Shown piece after piece: positions 43,297 to 52,198 of a stretch of DNA of 64,000 nucleotides (positions are counted from its first letter, which is position 1; every line of letters starts with the position of its first letter). Under the pieces are notes generated by a model. The model was not told where the DNA came from. It saw only the letters and a program-made list of their open reading frames with translations, and did not search any database. The position numbers and the translations under genes were made by a program. The stretch comes from Phocaeicola faecalis (GTDB lineage: Bacteria; Bacteroidota; Bacteroidia; Bacteroidales; Bacteroidaceae), in NCBI RefSeq assembly GCF_021730445.1, contig NZ_JADNRM010000001.1, positions 85,848 to 149,847 on the forward strand, in the 5' to 3' direction.

Positions 43297-43314
43297 ACTT
43301 TAAAATCTGAAAAT

Positions 43315-43872
43315 ATGTACCAACAAGAAACGATTACCAAAGAACTGCATTTACAGTTAAGTGATGAAGATTTGGCACAGTTCGAACTTGATGCCAAAGA
43401 AACGGAACGCCTCGGGCACATCGGTACCCACATGGATTGCTATATGGAAGCTCCCCGCCATAAAGAATATGTAACAGATACCCTAGTAGTAGATTGCCGG
43501 AACGGACTACCTGATGATGAATATTTCAAAAGCTTAGACATAGAAGGAAAAGCATTGGTTTTATATACCGGTAATATGGCAACCCACGGTTATGCAACTA
43601 AAAATTTTTTCATGTTTGACATGAAGCTTGATTGGGACTCTCTGGCTGCATTGCTTCATAACCATCCAAAGTTCATCCTTATCGACTCACATGGGTTAGG
43701 CATGTTCTCACAACACCGGTTATTCGATATGGAATGCGAAAAAAACGGTTGTTTTCTTATTATGTGCCTGATGCTGGAGGGAGAGGAAATATTGAATGTA
43801 AAAAAATTAAAGATTGAAATTGACAAGGAAATACCTTCCACCGGGAAGCCATGCCGTGTCTATGTATTCTAA
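43315..43872 (+). CDS. Cyclase-family (kynurenine-formamidase-like) hydrolase
   Basis: A 185-residue protein. The metal-binding signature HIGTHMDCYMEAPRH near residues 35-49 matches the cyclase family pattern (HxGTHxDxPxH). A VVDCRNGLPDDEYF segment and LIDSHGLGMFSQHR follow. Family members hydrolyse amide or lactam bonds with a metal ion. It is shorter than KynB (about 205 residues). It is the last gene of the riboswitch 4 unit, 18 bases after the transporter, and is followed by a hairpin. Confidence 0.8.
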   Translation: MYQQETITKELHLQLSDEDLAQFELDAKETERLGHIGTHMDCYMEAPRHKEYVTDTLVVDCRNGLPDDEYFKSLDIEGKALVLYTGNMATHGYATKNFFMFDMKLDWDSLAALLHNHPKFILIDSHGLGMFSQHRLFDMECEKNGCFLIMCLMLEGEEILNVKKLKIEIDKEIPSTGKPCRVYVF

Positions 43873-43910
43873 AAAAAGAAAAACATAACTTCATCTAAAA
43901 ACATCCCCAC

Positions 43911-43949
43911 CCTGCCGTTCAATCCGATAGAAAAGATTAAAACGGCAGG
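43911..43949 (+). terminator. Terminator after the riboswitch 4 unit
   Basis: CCTGCCGTT (43911-43919) pairs with AACGGCAGG (43941-43949). It lies 38 bases after the cyclase stop and also downstream of the convergent antitoxin gene. Confidence 0.55.
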
Positions 43950-43982
43950 ACGGAGGCAAGGTAAAAAACGGAGAATGCCGAA

Positions 43983-44291
43983 TTACAAGATGGTCAGGCT
44001 GACGCGTTTGCCCAGCCCTTGAAAAATCTTGTACAGAGTGGACAGTTGCACATCTACCTTTCCGTTCTCGATACGCGAAATATAGGATTTCTTTGTACCT
44101 ATCTTCGCTGCAAGTTGTTCCTGCGTAAGCCCGGCTTTCAGGCGTTCTTCCTTCAAACGCTCGGCAAGGATGAACGCTTCCGCGTTGCATTCAAACTCGT
44201 TGCGTTCGGGAGTGCCTGGGTCGCCAAAATCTTCGGCTATCAAATCCTCGATGGGAGTACAACCTATTGTTTTCATTTCTTCTTCTGTCAT
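43983..44291 (-). CDS. higA: XRE-family antitoxin (HigA-like)
   Basis: A 102-residue protein with a Cro/C1 helix-turn-helix (KAGLTQEQLAAKIGTKKSYI, then SRIENGKVDVQLSTLYKIFQ). The acidic N-terminal arm (MTEEEMKTIG, IEDLIAEDFGDPG) is the likely toxin-binding part. It starts inside the stop of the toxin gene (4-base overlap ATGA). In HigBA systems the toxin comes first and the antitoxin represses the operon. Confidence 0.85.
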   Translation of the reverse strand: MTEEEMKTIGCTPIEDLIAEDFGDPGTPERNEFECNAEAFILAERLKEERLKAGLTQEQLAAKIGTKKSYISRIENGKVDVQLSTLYKIFQGLGKRVSLTIL

Positions 44292-44656
44292 ACCTTGTTT
44301 CTCCTTTCTTTCTTTGCTATATATTCTTTCATGATTCTAGAAGCCCGTTCTATTTCTTCTGCCGGTGTTTTTTGTGTCTTCTTTTGGAAACCATTGAACA
44401 GTATTACCAAGTTTCCTTCATCTAAACAACAAAATATTCGATAAATGTTTCCACCTTCTTCAATCCTAATCTCATATAATCCTTTTACTGATGTAATCGC
44501 CTTCAAATATCTTTCAGGAATCCGTTCCAATGTCATCACATATATAAATATCTGATATACTTTTTCCAATGTCTTTCTTGACAAAGTCTTTTTGAACTCT
44601 TTAAAATAATCAGCATATACTATTATTTGGCGGATATATTTGTTTTTTTCTATCAT
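44288..44656 (-). CDS. higB: RelE/HigB-type toxin
   Basis: About 122 residues from the ATG at 44656; the longer frame from 44677 starts inside the predicted -7 element. RelE-fold features are LYEIRIEEGGNIYRIFCCLD and LVILFNGFQKKTQKTPAEEI, followed by the helix with IERASRIMKEYI. The family cleaves mRNA at the ribosome. It lies directly before the HigA-like antitoxin. The pair sits between the riboswitch 4 unit and the cob operon, and nothing links it to B12. Confidence 0.85.
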   Translation of the reverse strand: MIEKNKYIRQIIVYADYFKEFKKTLSRKTLEKVYQIFIYVMTLERIPERYLKAITSVKGLYEIRIEEGGNIYRIFCCLDEGNLVILFNGFQKKTQKTPAEEIERASRIMKEYIAKKERRNKV

Positions 44657-44676
44657 ATTACCTGTATTCAGTGCCA

Positions 44677-44684
44677 CAAAGTTA
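44677..44684 (-). promoter_or_regulatory. -7 element (TAACTTTG) of the higBA operon
   Basis: The reverse strand reads TAACTTTG 20 bases before the ATG at 44656. This supports the later of two possible toxin starts. Confidence 0.55.
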
Positions 44685-44893
44685 ACTAATTAATCAACCT
44701 GCGCAACGTATTTATGAAATTATTTTCTATCATCCCTGTTTTGTATTAAATGCTCAATTACATGGTGCTCCATTTTATCATGTCATTTCTTTTAGAATCC
44801 CCTATAACCCGCCAGGCAAAAGGAGATAAGGAAGCGACTACCCTATTCTTGTTTTTTTAGGGAGAGATATTCTCTTTTCACCGAAAAAAGAAC

Positions 44894-44901
44894 TACTTTT
44901 G
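44894..44901 (+). promoter_or_regulatory. -7 element (TACTTTTG) of the HU-like gene
   Basis: TACTTTTG fits TAnnTTTG. Transcription from here would place the whole four-unit repeat in the mRNA leader. Confidence 0.5.
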
Positions 44902-44916
44902 TACGAAAGAGTTTCA

Positions 44917-45004
44917 CTCCCCATACTAATGAGGAGCGTTGCTCATAGTTATGGGGAGCGCTCTCCATTGCCGTGGGCTGCGCTCCCCATAGCTGTGAGC
45001 AGTC
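44917..45004 (+). repeat. Four 22-bp repeats in the leader of the HU-like gene
   Basis: The unit begins CTCCCCATA and ends GAGCG, and recurs with exact 22-bp period at 44917, 44939, 44961 and 44983. Each unit is a partial palindrome (for example GCTCATAGTTATGGGGAGCG). The units vary but keep the C-CAT / TG-G core. The last unit ends 48 bases before the ATG at 45053. Confidence 0.75.
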
Positions 45005-45052
45005 AAGCCCTTCCATAGGAAACAGGAAACACAACCTATTTAAACAAGAAAC

Positions 45053-45646
45053 ATGGCGGTTAAATTTGAGTTTTATGAAACGCCTACTCCCGACGATAAA
45101 AAAGGAGAAAAGAAATACCACGCACGCGTAGTGAGTTATAGCACCGTTGATACAGAACAGATTATACGCAATATTCACACCTCGTGCACCCTGACAAGAG
45201 GGGATATAAAAGCTTGTCTGGCCGAACTGAGCCGCGTACTGGCAGAAAAGCTGCTAGGCGGAGAACGTGTGCATCTGGAAGGCTTGGGATATTTCCAAGT
45301 TACATTACAATGTGACAGCGGGGCAACAAATCCTAAAACGCGTTCCCACCATGTAAGTTACAAGACGGTGAAGTTCCGTCCCGACAAGGAACTGAACCAA
45401 GAAATGACACACTTGAAAGTGGAACGTTCAAGCATCAGAAAACACTCCGAGCGGATGGACAACGAAACCATAGAAGCCCGACTGCTGGAATATCTGGAAA
45501 CACACGACAGCATTACCCGCAAGGAACTGGAGTCACTGTGCGGACTGACACGCACCACGGCAGGACGGCATATCACCCGACTGCTAAGAGAGCACAAGAT
45601 AAAAAATACAAATTACCACTTCCAACCTATCTATGTGAAAGCCTGA
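45053..45646 (+). CDS. HU-like DNA-binding protein with C-terminal winged helix
   Basis: A 197-residue protein. Residues about 1-125 are the Bacteroidetes HU/IHF-like domain (VVSYSTVDTEQIIRNIHTSC, then LLGGERVHLEGLGYFQVTL). From about residue 140 a winged helix-turn-helix follows (EARLLEYLETHDSITRKELE, then LTRTTAGRHITRLLREHKI). The two-domain form is longer than ordinary 100-residue HU. It could be a nucleoid protein or a specific regulator. It lies 132 bases before the cob operon on the same strand, so it may control or be cotranscribed with it. Confidence 0.85.
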   Translation: MAVKFEFYETPTPDDKKGEKKYHARVVSYSTVDTEQIIRNIHTSCTLTRGDIKACLAELSRVLAEKLLGGERVHLEGLGYFQVTLQCDSGATNPKTRSHHVSYKTVKFRPDKELNQEMTHLKVERSSIRKHSERMDNETIEARLLEYLETHDSITRKELESLCGLTRTTAGRHITRLLREHKIKNTNYHFQPIYVKA

Positions 45647-45684
45647 AAGCGGATGAGAGCTGGATGAAGGGATGCCTTTCAGGA
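45642..45684 (+). promoter_or_regulatory. Hairpin between the HU-like gene and the cob operon
   Basis: CCTGAAAG pairs with CTTTCAGG across 27 nt, right at the HU-like stop codon. No T-run follows. The 132-bp gap shows none of the cobalamin-riboswitch landmarks and no TAnnTTTG element; TTAACTTC near 45745 is the closest. Confidence 0.4.
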
Positions 45685-45778
45685 TAATCTTCTCCAGCTT
45701 GGCAAATATCATGGCTGAAAGCAATGAAAGTGAACTTTTAAACTTAACTTCAAGGAGAACTAATTTAGTTATAGAAGG

Positions 45779-47185
45779 ATGAAAAAGCCCCGATTAATCG
45801 TAGCCGGCATTGGTCCCGGCTCCCCCGAAGATATTACCCCTGCCGTGATACAGGCGGTAAAGAATAGCGATGTAGTAATCGGCTATAAATATTATTTTCA
45901 GTTTATCGAGCCCTATCTGGAGCCGGGAACGGAATGTATAGACACCGGAATGAAACGCGAGAAGGCACGTGCCGAACAAGCTTTCGAACTGGCGGAACAA
46001 GGAAAAACGGTATGTGTCATCAGCTCGGGAGATGCCGGAATTTACGGCATGGCCCCACTGGTTTACGAAATGAAACGCGAGCGTGGCAGCGAAGTTGAGA
46101 TAGAGGTATTGCCGGGCATCAGCGCTTTTCAGAAAGCGGCTTCCCTGTTGGGGGCACCCATCGGCCATGATTTCTGTGTGATTTCCCTCTCCGACCTCAT
46201 GACTCCGTGGGAACGGATTGAAAAACGCATCCGGGCGGCTGCAATGGCAGATTTTGTCACGGCAGTCTATAATCCTAAAAGCGAAGGACGGTATTGGCAG
46301 CTCTACCGGCTGAAAGAAATCTTTCTGGAAGAACGCGCGCCCGAAACCCCGGTAGGGTTTGTGCGACAGGCGGGACGTGAGGAAGAAACAGTGACCCTCA
46401 CCACCTTGCAAGAGTTCAATCCCGAACAGGTGGATATGTTCACTGTGGTATTGATCGGCAACTCCCAATCCTATCGTTGGAAAGGAAAGTTTATCACTCC
46501 GCGCGGTTATTATCGGGAAACGGCCACCGGTGCGGCAGGAATCGGTCAGGAAATTATGATCAACAGTTTCCGTACCATCGAGAAAGAATTGAAAAATAAA
46601 AATATCCCCTCAGGCCATAAATGGGCATTACTGCATGCCATTCACACTACGGCCGATTTCGAGATGGAGAATCTATTGCGTGTGGACTCCCTTGCCGTAG
46701 AGCACCTGCATAAAATATTGAGTGAAGGCAACGTCCGCACGATTATCACTGATGTGACGATGGCAGCATCGGGCATCCGCAAAGGTGCGTTGGAACGGAT
46801 GGGCATCGAGGTGAAATGCTATCTCGGCGATGAGCGCGCGGTAACATTGGCAAAAGAAAAGGGAATTACCCGTACGCAGGCCGGTATACGCATGGCAGTG
46901 GAGGAACATCCGGACGCTTTGTATGTATTCGGCAACGCTCCCACGGCATTGATGGAACTGTGTGACCTGATACGAAAAGAAAAAGCACATCCATGTGGCA
47001 TCATCGCAGCTCCGGTGGGCTTTGTACACGTTTGCGAAAGCAAACATCAGGTGAAACCTTTCAGCCATATTCCCAAACTGATTGTAGAAGGACGCAAAGG
47101 AGGCAGCAATCTGGCGGCAACGCTGGTGAATGCCATCCTCACATTCGATGATGCGGAGCAACTGAGACCGGGAAGAGATGTATAA
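45779..47185 (+). CDS. cobJ: CobJ-CobH fusion: precorrin-3B C17-methyltransferase and precorrin-8X methylmutase
   Basis: A 468-residue two-domain enzyme. Residues 1 to about 250 are a SAM-dependent precorrin methyltransferase (LIVAGIGPGSPEDITP, ISSGDAGIYGMAPL, AVYNPKS) matching CobJ/CbiH. Residues about 265-468 match CobH/CbiC, with the conserved His in LLHAIHTTADFEM. They carry out ring contraction and methylation at C17, then the methyl shift of precorrin-8 to hydrogenobyrinate or cobyrinate. It is the first of four fused corrin genes, 8 bases overlapping the next. Confidence 0.92.
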   Translation: MKKPRLIVAGIGPGSPEDITPAVIQAVKNSDVVIGYKYYFQFIEPYLEPGTECIDTGMKREKARAEQAFELAEQGKTVCVISSGDAGIYGMAPLVYEMKRERGSEVEIEVLPGISAFQKAASLLGAPIGHDFCVISLSDLMTPWERIEKRIRAAAMADFVTAVYNPKSEGRYWQLYRLKEIFLEERAPETPVGFVRQAGREEETVTLTTLQEFNPEQVDMFTVVLIGNSQSYRWKGKFITPRGYYRETATGAAGIGQEIMINSFRTIEKELKNKNIPSGHKWALLHAIHTTADFEMENLLRVDSLAVEHLHKILSEGNVRTIITDVTMAASGIRKGALERMGIEVKCYLGDERAVTLAKEKGITRTQAGIRMAVEEHPDALYVFGNAPTALMELCDLIRKEKAHPCGIIAAPVGFVHVCESKHQVKPFSHIPKLIVEGRKGGSNLAATLVNAILTFDDAEQLRPGRDV

Positions 47186-48371
47186 GCCTATGCAAACATT
47201 CTACATAATAGGTATAAGTGATGACAGGAATCAATTCCTTTCCCCTGAGATACGGGAGCTGATTTCTCAGGGAAAAATCTTCTCGGGCGGGAAACGTCAT
47301 CATGAACTGGTACATGCTTATTTGCCGGAAAATGCCGTATGGATAGATATCACTGTCCCTCTGGATACAGTGTTTTCCCACTACGAAGGGCATTCCGAAG
47401 TAATTGTTTTTGCTTCGGGAGACCCATTGTTCTTCGGCTTTGCCAATACCGTCCTAAGGAAACTCCCGTCGGCAAAGGTGGTCTTATTCCCTACCTTCAA
47501 CTCCCTGCAGATGCTGGCACACCGCATGCTGCTCCCCTATCAGGATATGCGCACCCTGTCACTGACCGGACGTCCTTGGGATGCTTTCGACTCCGCTTTA
47601 ATCAGAGGAGAGAAACTGATGGGCGTATTGACCGACCGGGAGAAAACGCCGGGCACAATAGCGGCCCGCATGTTGGAGTACGGATATGACAACTACCGCA
47701 TGACCGTAGGCGAGGCATTAGGAAACCGTGAGGAAGAGTCTGTGCGCACACTCTCCTTGGAGGAAGCTTCCCAATCCGTCTTCCGTTTTCCCAATTGTCT
47801 GATACTGGAGAGAAGCAAGGTGCGTCCCCGTCCGTTCGGACTTCCCGAGGGTGAGTTTCATCTGCTGAACGGACGCAGTAAAATGATTACCAAAATGCCT
47901 GTCCGCCTGCTCACTCTCAGTATGCTGGCGTTGAGGGAAAAGAAGTCATTTTGGGACATCGGCTTTTGCACCGGCTCTGTATCGATAGAGGCCAAGCTCC
48001 AATTTCCGGAACTGAAAGTGACAGCATTCGAACAACGCCCGGAAGGTAAAGAATTGATGGAAAGCAACAGTCGTAAGTTCGGTACGCCGGGCATTACGGC
48101 CCTTATCGGTGATTTTCTGGAAACGGATATCAGCGGACTTCCTGCTCCCGATGCCGTATTTATAGGAGGACACGGAGGAAAGATGGCAGAGATTCTACAA
48201 AAAATCAATGAAGTGCTGCTGCCTGACGGAGTCATTGTTTTCAATTCTGTTTCGGAAGAGAGCAAGGCGCTGTTCATGAAAGGGATAACGCAAATCAACA
48301 GAAAAGTGACACAGTGTATCCGTGTTGCTGTGGATTCCTTTAATCCGATAGAGATAATGAAAGCGGAATAA
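47178..48371 (+). CDS. cobL: CobL: precorrin-6B C5,15-methyltransferase (CbiE-CbiT)
   Basis: A 397-residue bifunctional enzyme. The CbiE half (FYIIGISDDRNQFLSPEIRE, FASGDPLFFGFANTVL) methylates C5. The CbiT half, from about residue 235, has the SAM motif FWDIGFCTGSVSIEAK and performs C15 methylation with decarboxylation. A second start at 47190 (MQTFYIIG) is possible. Its ATG overlaps the cobJ-cobH stop by 8 bases. Confidence 0.92.
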   Translation: MYKPMQTFYIIGISDDRNQFLSPEIRELISQGKIFSGGKRHHELVHAYLPENAVWIDITVPLDTVFSHYEGHSEVIVFASGDPLFFGFANTVLRKLPSAKVVLFPTFNSLQMLAHRMLLPYQDMRTLSLTGRPWDAFDSALIRGEKLMGVLTDREKTPGTIAARMLEYGYDNYRMTVGEALGNREEESVRTLSLEEASQSVFRFPNCLILERSKVRPRPFGLPEGEFHLLNGRSKMITKMPVRLLTLSMLALREKKSFWDIGFCTGSVSIEAKLQFPELKVTAFEQRPEGKELMESNSRKFGTPGITALIGDFLETDISGLPAPDAVFIGGHGGKMAEILQKINEVLLPDGVIVFNSVSEESKALFMKGITQINRKVTQCIRVAVDSFNPIEIMKAE

Positions 48372-48391
48372 ATGATATAAAACAGATAACA

Positions 48392-50203
48392 ATGAAAGCA
48401 ATCATACTGATATCAGAAGCCAGCCTGCCGTTGGCAAAAACACTGCAAGGGGAACTGAAAGATGCCCTTATCTACACCAAGAATGAATGGGAAGGTTGCA
48501 TTTCCATCGCATCCTACCACCGGTTTATGGAAGAGCATTTCAATGATTTCGAGAGTATCATCTTTATCGGTGCCTTGGGAATCTGCGTACGCAGCATGGC
48601 AGGTTGCCTAACAAACAAGTATAAAGACCCGGCAGTGGTCTGCGTGGACAGCACGGGGCGTTTCGTCATTTCGGTACTCTCCGGACATGTGGGAGGAGCC
48701 AATGAACTGACCCGTCATATTGCCGGCATCACAGGGGGCGAAGCGGTGATTACCACCCAAAGTGACAACGCCGGATTGTGGGCTTTGGACATACTGGCTA
48801 CAGAATATGGTTGGAAAACAGCCGTCGCTCATGCGGAGATGAACAGATTGATTACACTTTTTGTCAACCGGAAACCGACCGCATTGCTGCTCGATATAAA
48901 AGATAAAGGTACGGATTATCTGGAACGTACGCTTCCGGAACACGTAAAAGTATTCTATCATTTCGAAGATATTCCCCAATCGGAATTCGGATTGATGATA
49001 GCCGTTACACCTTATATATATAGTGCGGAGATTCCGATGCTCTGTTTCCGCCCTGCCGTATTTCATTTGGGAGTGGGTTGCCGGAAGCAATGCAATCCGG
49101 CAGGAATAGCCGGATATATAGAGGAAGTGATGCGTGAGCACCGCCTCTGTCCGCTTTCTCTGGCCTCGGTCAATACCATTGAGTTAAAGAAAGACGAACC
49201 GTTGTTGGAAACTCTTCGGCAACAATGGCCGGAAAGTGAGACACATATCTACACTTCGGATGAGCTGAAAGGAATCGAGGTTCCTAATCCGTCTGAAAAG
49301 GCCTTTGAAGTGACCGGCATTTATGGAGTGGCCGAAAGCACGGCCTTGAAAAGCAGTGGTGAAGGAACACTCGTGTTGGAAAAGCAAAAGGGAGTACTGA
49401 CAGAAGGAAATCATTTCACTTTCGCCATCGCCCTCAGTGCCATTGCCTTACGTGGCGGACATATAGAAATAGTAGGTGCAGGTCCCGGTGATCCCGAACT
49501 GATTTCCGTACGCGGAAAACGGATGTTGGAAAAGGCAGACCTCATTCTGTATGCCGGAAGTCTTGTGCCCCGCGAGCTGACTTATTATGCCAAGGAAGGA
49601 GCAACAGTACGCAGTTCCGCCGGTATGGATTTGGAAGAACAGTTTGCATTGATGAAAGCGTTTTATGATAAAGGATTGTTTGTGGTGCGTCTGCACACCG
49701 GTGATCCTTGCATTTATGGAGCCATTCAGGAACAAATGGCTTTCTTCGATGCATATAAGATGAGTTATCATATCACGCCGGGCATTTCCTCGTTCCAAGC
49801 GGCTGCAGCGGCATTGAGGTCACAATTCACCATTCCCGAAAAAGTGCAAAGCATTATCCTCACCCGGGGAGAGGGCCGCACCCCGATGCCCGAAAAAGAA
49901 CAATTGCATAAACTGGCGCAATCACAAAGTACCATGTGCATTTATTTAAGTGCGGGCATTGTGGAACAGGTACAGGAAGAGTTGATGAAGGCATATCCTC
50001 CCGAAACTCCGGTGGCAGCTTGTTATAAGCTGACTTGGAAGGAGGAGAAGATTTACCGGGGACAATTGAAGGATTTGGCAAAGATAGTACGTGACAATAA
50101 CCTGACGCTGACTACCTTACTGGTGGTAGGCGAAGCGATAGACAACCGGAAAGGTTTGTCACGGCTTTATGCGCACGAATTCAAGCACTTGTTCAGAAAA
50201 TAA
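48392..50203 (+). CDS. cbiG: CbiG-CobM fusion: cobalt-precorrin-5A hydrolase and precorrin-4 C11-methyltransferase
   Basis: A 603-residue fusion. CbiG is N-terminal (IFIGALGICVRSMAG, SGHVGGANELTRHI, VGCRKQCNPAGI, to about residue 345). CobM/CbiF is C-terminal (IEIVGAGPGDPELISVRGKR, HTGDPCIYGAIQEQ). The presence of CbiG places this in the early-cobalt (anaerobic) route. It lies 20 bases after cobL and 16 before the next gene. Confidence 0.92.
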   Translation: MKAIILISEASLPLAKTLQGELKDALIYTKNEWEGCISIASYHRFMEEHFNDFESIIFIGALGICVRSMAGCLTNKYKDPAVVCVDSTGRFVISVLSGHVGGANELTRHIAGITGGEAVITTQSDNAGLWALDILATEYGWKTAVAHAEMNRLITLFVNRKPTALLLDIKDKGTDYLERTLPEHVKVFYHFEDIPQSEFGLMIAVTPYIYSAEIPMLCFRPAVFHLGVGCRKQCNPAGIAGYIEEVMREHRLCPLSLASVNTIELKKDEPLLETLRQQWPESETHIYTSDELKGIEVPNPSEKAFEVTGIYGVAESTALKSSGEGTLVLEKQKGVLTEGNHFTFAIALSAIALRGGHIEIVGAGPGDPELISVRGKRMLEKADLILYAGSLVPRELTYYAKEGATVRSSAGMDLEEQFALMKAFYDKGLFVVRLHTGDPCIYGAIQEQMAFFDAYKMSYHITPGISSFQAAAAALRSQFTIPEKVQSIILTRGEGRTPMPEKEQLHKLAQSQSTMCIYLSAGIVEQVQEELMKAYPPETPVAACYKLTWKEEKIYRGQLKDLAKIVRDNNLTLTTLLVVGEAIDNRKGLSRLYAHEFKHLFRK

Positions 50204-50219
50204 TCATTCATCATCATTT

Positions 50220-52013
50220 ATGATACTGATTTTAGGAGGAACCACCGAAGGACGCACCGCTGTCAGAGTTGCCGATGAAGCCGGAAAGTCTTACTTCTAC
50301 TCTACCAAGGAAGAGTGGCAGGAGATAATATGCAAGCACGGCATCCGTGTCACCGGAGGAATGAACACAGAGGAAATGAAAAGCTTCTGCCGTAAAAATG
50401 ACATCCGCCTGTTAGTGGATGCCGCCCATCCGTTTGCCTCACAGCTCCACCAGACAGTGGCCGAGACATGCCGGGCGCTCAACCTCCCCGTCATACGTTT
50501 TGAAAGAAAATACCCTCCCCGCACGCAGGCCATCATTTGGTGTGAAGACTACACGGATGCCATCTGCCGACTGGAGAAAGCTGGAGTCAATCATCTGCTG
50601 GCACTGACCGGAGTACAGACCATCGGGAAACTGCGTCCTTATTGGGAAAAACACACTTGTTGGTTCCGCGTACTGGAACGGGATGCCTCCATCACTTTAG
50701 CCCAAAAACAAGGTTTCTCTAAAGAACATTTGGTATTCTATCATGCCGGAGAATCCGAATCGCTTTTAATAGATAAACTGCATCCGCAAGCCATTCTCAC
50801 CAAAGAGAGCGGAGAATCCGGGGGATTTCCCGAGAAAGTGAAAGCTGCGCAAGCTGCAAAGATTCTGGTCTTTGCCATAAAACGTCCTCCCCTTCCCCAA
50901 CATTTCATTACCGTTACGGGAGAACATGGATTGAGGAAACAGATAGAACGAAACATCCCTGATTTTTATCCTTTAAGAAGCGGTTATACCACAGGCGCTT
51001 GTGCCACTGCGGCTTCAAAGGCGGCACTGATGGCTTTGATTTTAGGAGAAGAACAGAAAACGGTATCTTTTCAGCTTCCCAATGGTGAGGAGATGACCTT
51101 ACCGGTAGCTCACACCGGAATAGAAAAGAACCATGCTACGTGCACCGTCATCAAAGATGCGGGAGATGATCCCGATGTCACCCATGGCGCATCCATTGTG
51201 GCAACAGTGAGTTTCAGCCACCATCCGGGCATTCGTTTTCTGCAAGGTGAAGGAGTTGGCCGGGTGACACTTCCGGGGCTGGGATTAGAGATTGGAGAAC
51301 CTGCCATCAATCTTACTCCCCGGCAGATGATGACGAAGGAATTATCGGCCCTTTATGACAAAGGACTGGATATCACCATCTCCGTACCCGGAGGAAAAGA
51401 GCTGGCACAACGCACTTTCAATCCCAAACTGGGAATTGTGGATGGCATTTCCATTATCGGAACATCGGGAATTGTCCGCCCTTTCTCCTCCGAAGCTTTT
51501 GTCGAAGCCATTCGCAGGGAAGTTGAGGTTTGTGTGGCTGTCGGTTCACCCAGGCTCGTCATCAATTCGGGAGCCAAAAGCGAACGTTTTGTGAAGAAGG
51601 AATATCCGGAATTGCCTGCCCAAGCTTTTGTGCATTACGGCAATTTTATCGGTGAAACCCTTAAAATAGCTGCCGATTTAAAAATCTCATCCGTTACCAT
51701 GGGAATCATGATAGGGAAAGCGGTGAAGCTGGCTGAAGGAAACCTGGACACACACAGCAAGAAGGTGGTGATGAATAAAGAGTTCCTGAAACAGGTGGCT
51801 CTGGAAGCCGGATGTTCTTTTTCCGCCGGAAGCATGATAGAAAGGATTACATTGGCTCGCGAATTATGGTCTTCACTGTCCGAAGAAGACCGGAGACGGT
51901 TCTTTCCGTGTCTGTTAAAACATTGTTCGAAGCATTGCGCTCCCCTGCTGCCTGAAGGAGAACTGACGATTCTATTGATGGATGAAGAAGGGAATATTCC
52001 GTTCAGAATATAA
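50220..52013 (+). CDS. cbiD: CobK-CbiD fusion: precorrin-6A reductase and cobalt-precorrin-5B C1-methyltransferase
   Basis: About 597 residues from the ATG at 50220 (MILILGGTTEGR). The longer frame from 50169 would overlap the previous gene by 35 bases. The CobK/CbiJ half starts with the NADPH motif ILGGTTEGR. CbiD follows from about residue 250 (SGYTTGACATAASKAALMAL, HYGNFIGETLK). With CobJ-H, CobL and CbiG-CobM it covers most of the ring-modifying steps; the C20-methyltransferase CobI/CbiL is not in this window. Confidence 0.92.
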   Translation: MILILGGTTEGRTAVRVADEAGKSYFYSTKEEWQEIICKHGIRVTGGMNTEEMKSFCRKNDIRLLVDAAHPFASQLHQTVAETCRALNLPVIRFERKYPPRTQAIIWCEDYTDAICRLEKAGVNHLLALTGVQTIGKLRPYWEKHTCWFRVLERDASITLAQKQGFSKEHLVFYHAGESESLLIDKLHPQAILTKESGESGGFPEKVKAAQAAKILVFAIKRPPLPQHFITVTGEHGLRKQIERNIPDFYPLRSGYTTGACATAASKAALMALILGEEQKTVSFQLPNGEEMTLPVAHTGIEKNHATCTVIKDAGDDPDVTHGASIVATVSFSHHPGIRFLQGEGVGRVTLPGLGLEIGEPAINLTPRQMMTKELSALYDKGLDITISVPGGKELAQRTFNPKLGIVDGISIIGTSGIVRPFSSEAFVEAIRREVEVCVAVGSPRLVINSGAKSERFVKKEYPELPAQAFVHYGNFIGETLKIAADLKISSVTMGIMIGKAVKLAEGNLDTHSKKVVMNKEFLKQVALEAGCSFSAGSMIERITLARELWSSLSEEDRRRFFPCLLKHCSKHCAPLLPEGELTILLMDEEGNIPFRI

Positions 52014-52121
52014 AGGTAGGGAGATTTTTTTCCAGTAACCAATGATTTCTCATATAGGCAGATAATCATCAGGCTAAAGCCTACATCCCCTGGTTCGGGC
52101 AGACCCAATGCATACGTGAAC

Positions 52122-52198
52122 CGTAGGGGCGGACCCGTGTGTCCGCCCGAATGCATACGTGAAGTGTTTTCGGGCAGACACATGGGTCTGCCCCTACG
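52122..52198. terminator. Large GC-rich inverted repeat between cob and btu operons
   Basis: The left arm at 52122-52150 (CGTAGGGGCGGACC...) and right arm at 52170-52198 (...GGTCTGCCCCTACG) are 29-bp complements with few mismatches. Outside and inside the arms a CATACGTGAA string is repeated (52111, 52153). It lies between the convergent ends of two operons and probably terminates both. The GC-rich composition differs from the surrounding spacer. Confidence 0.6.
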
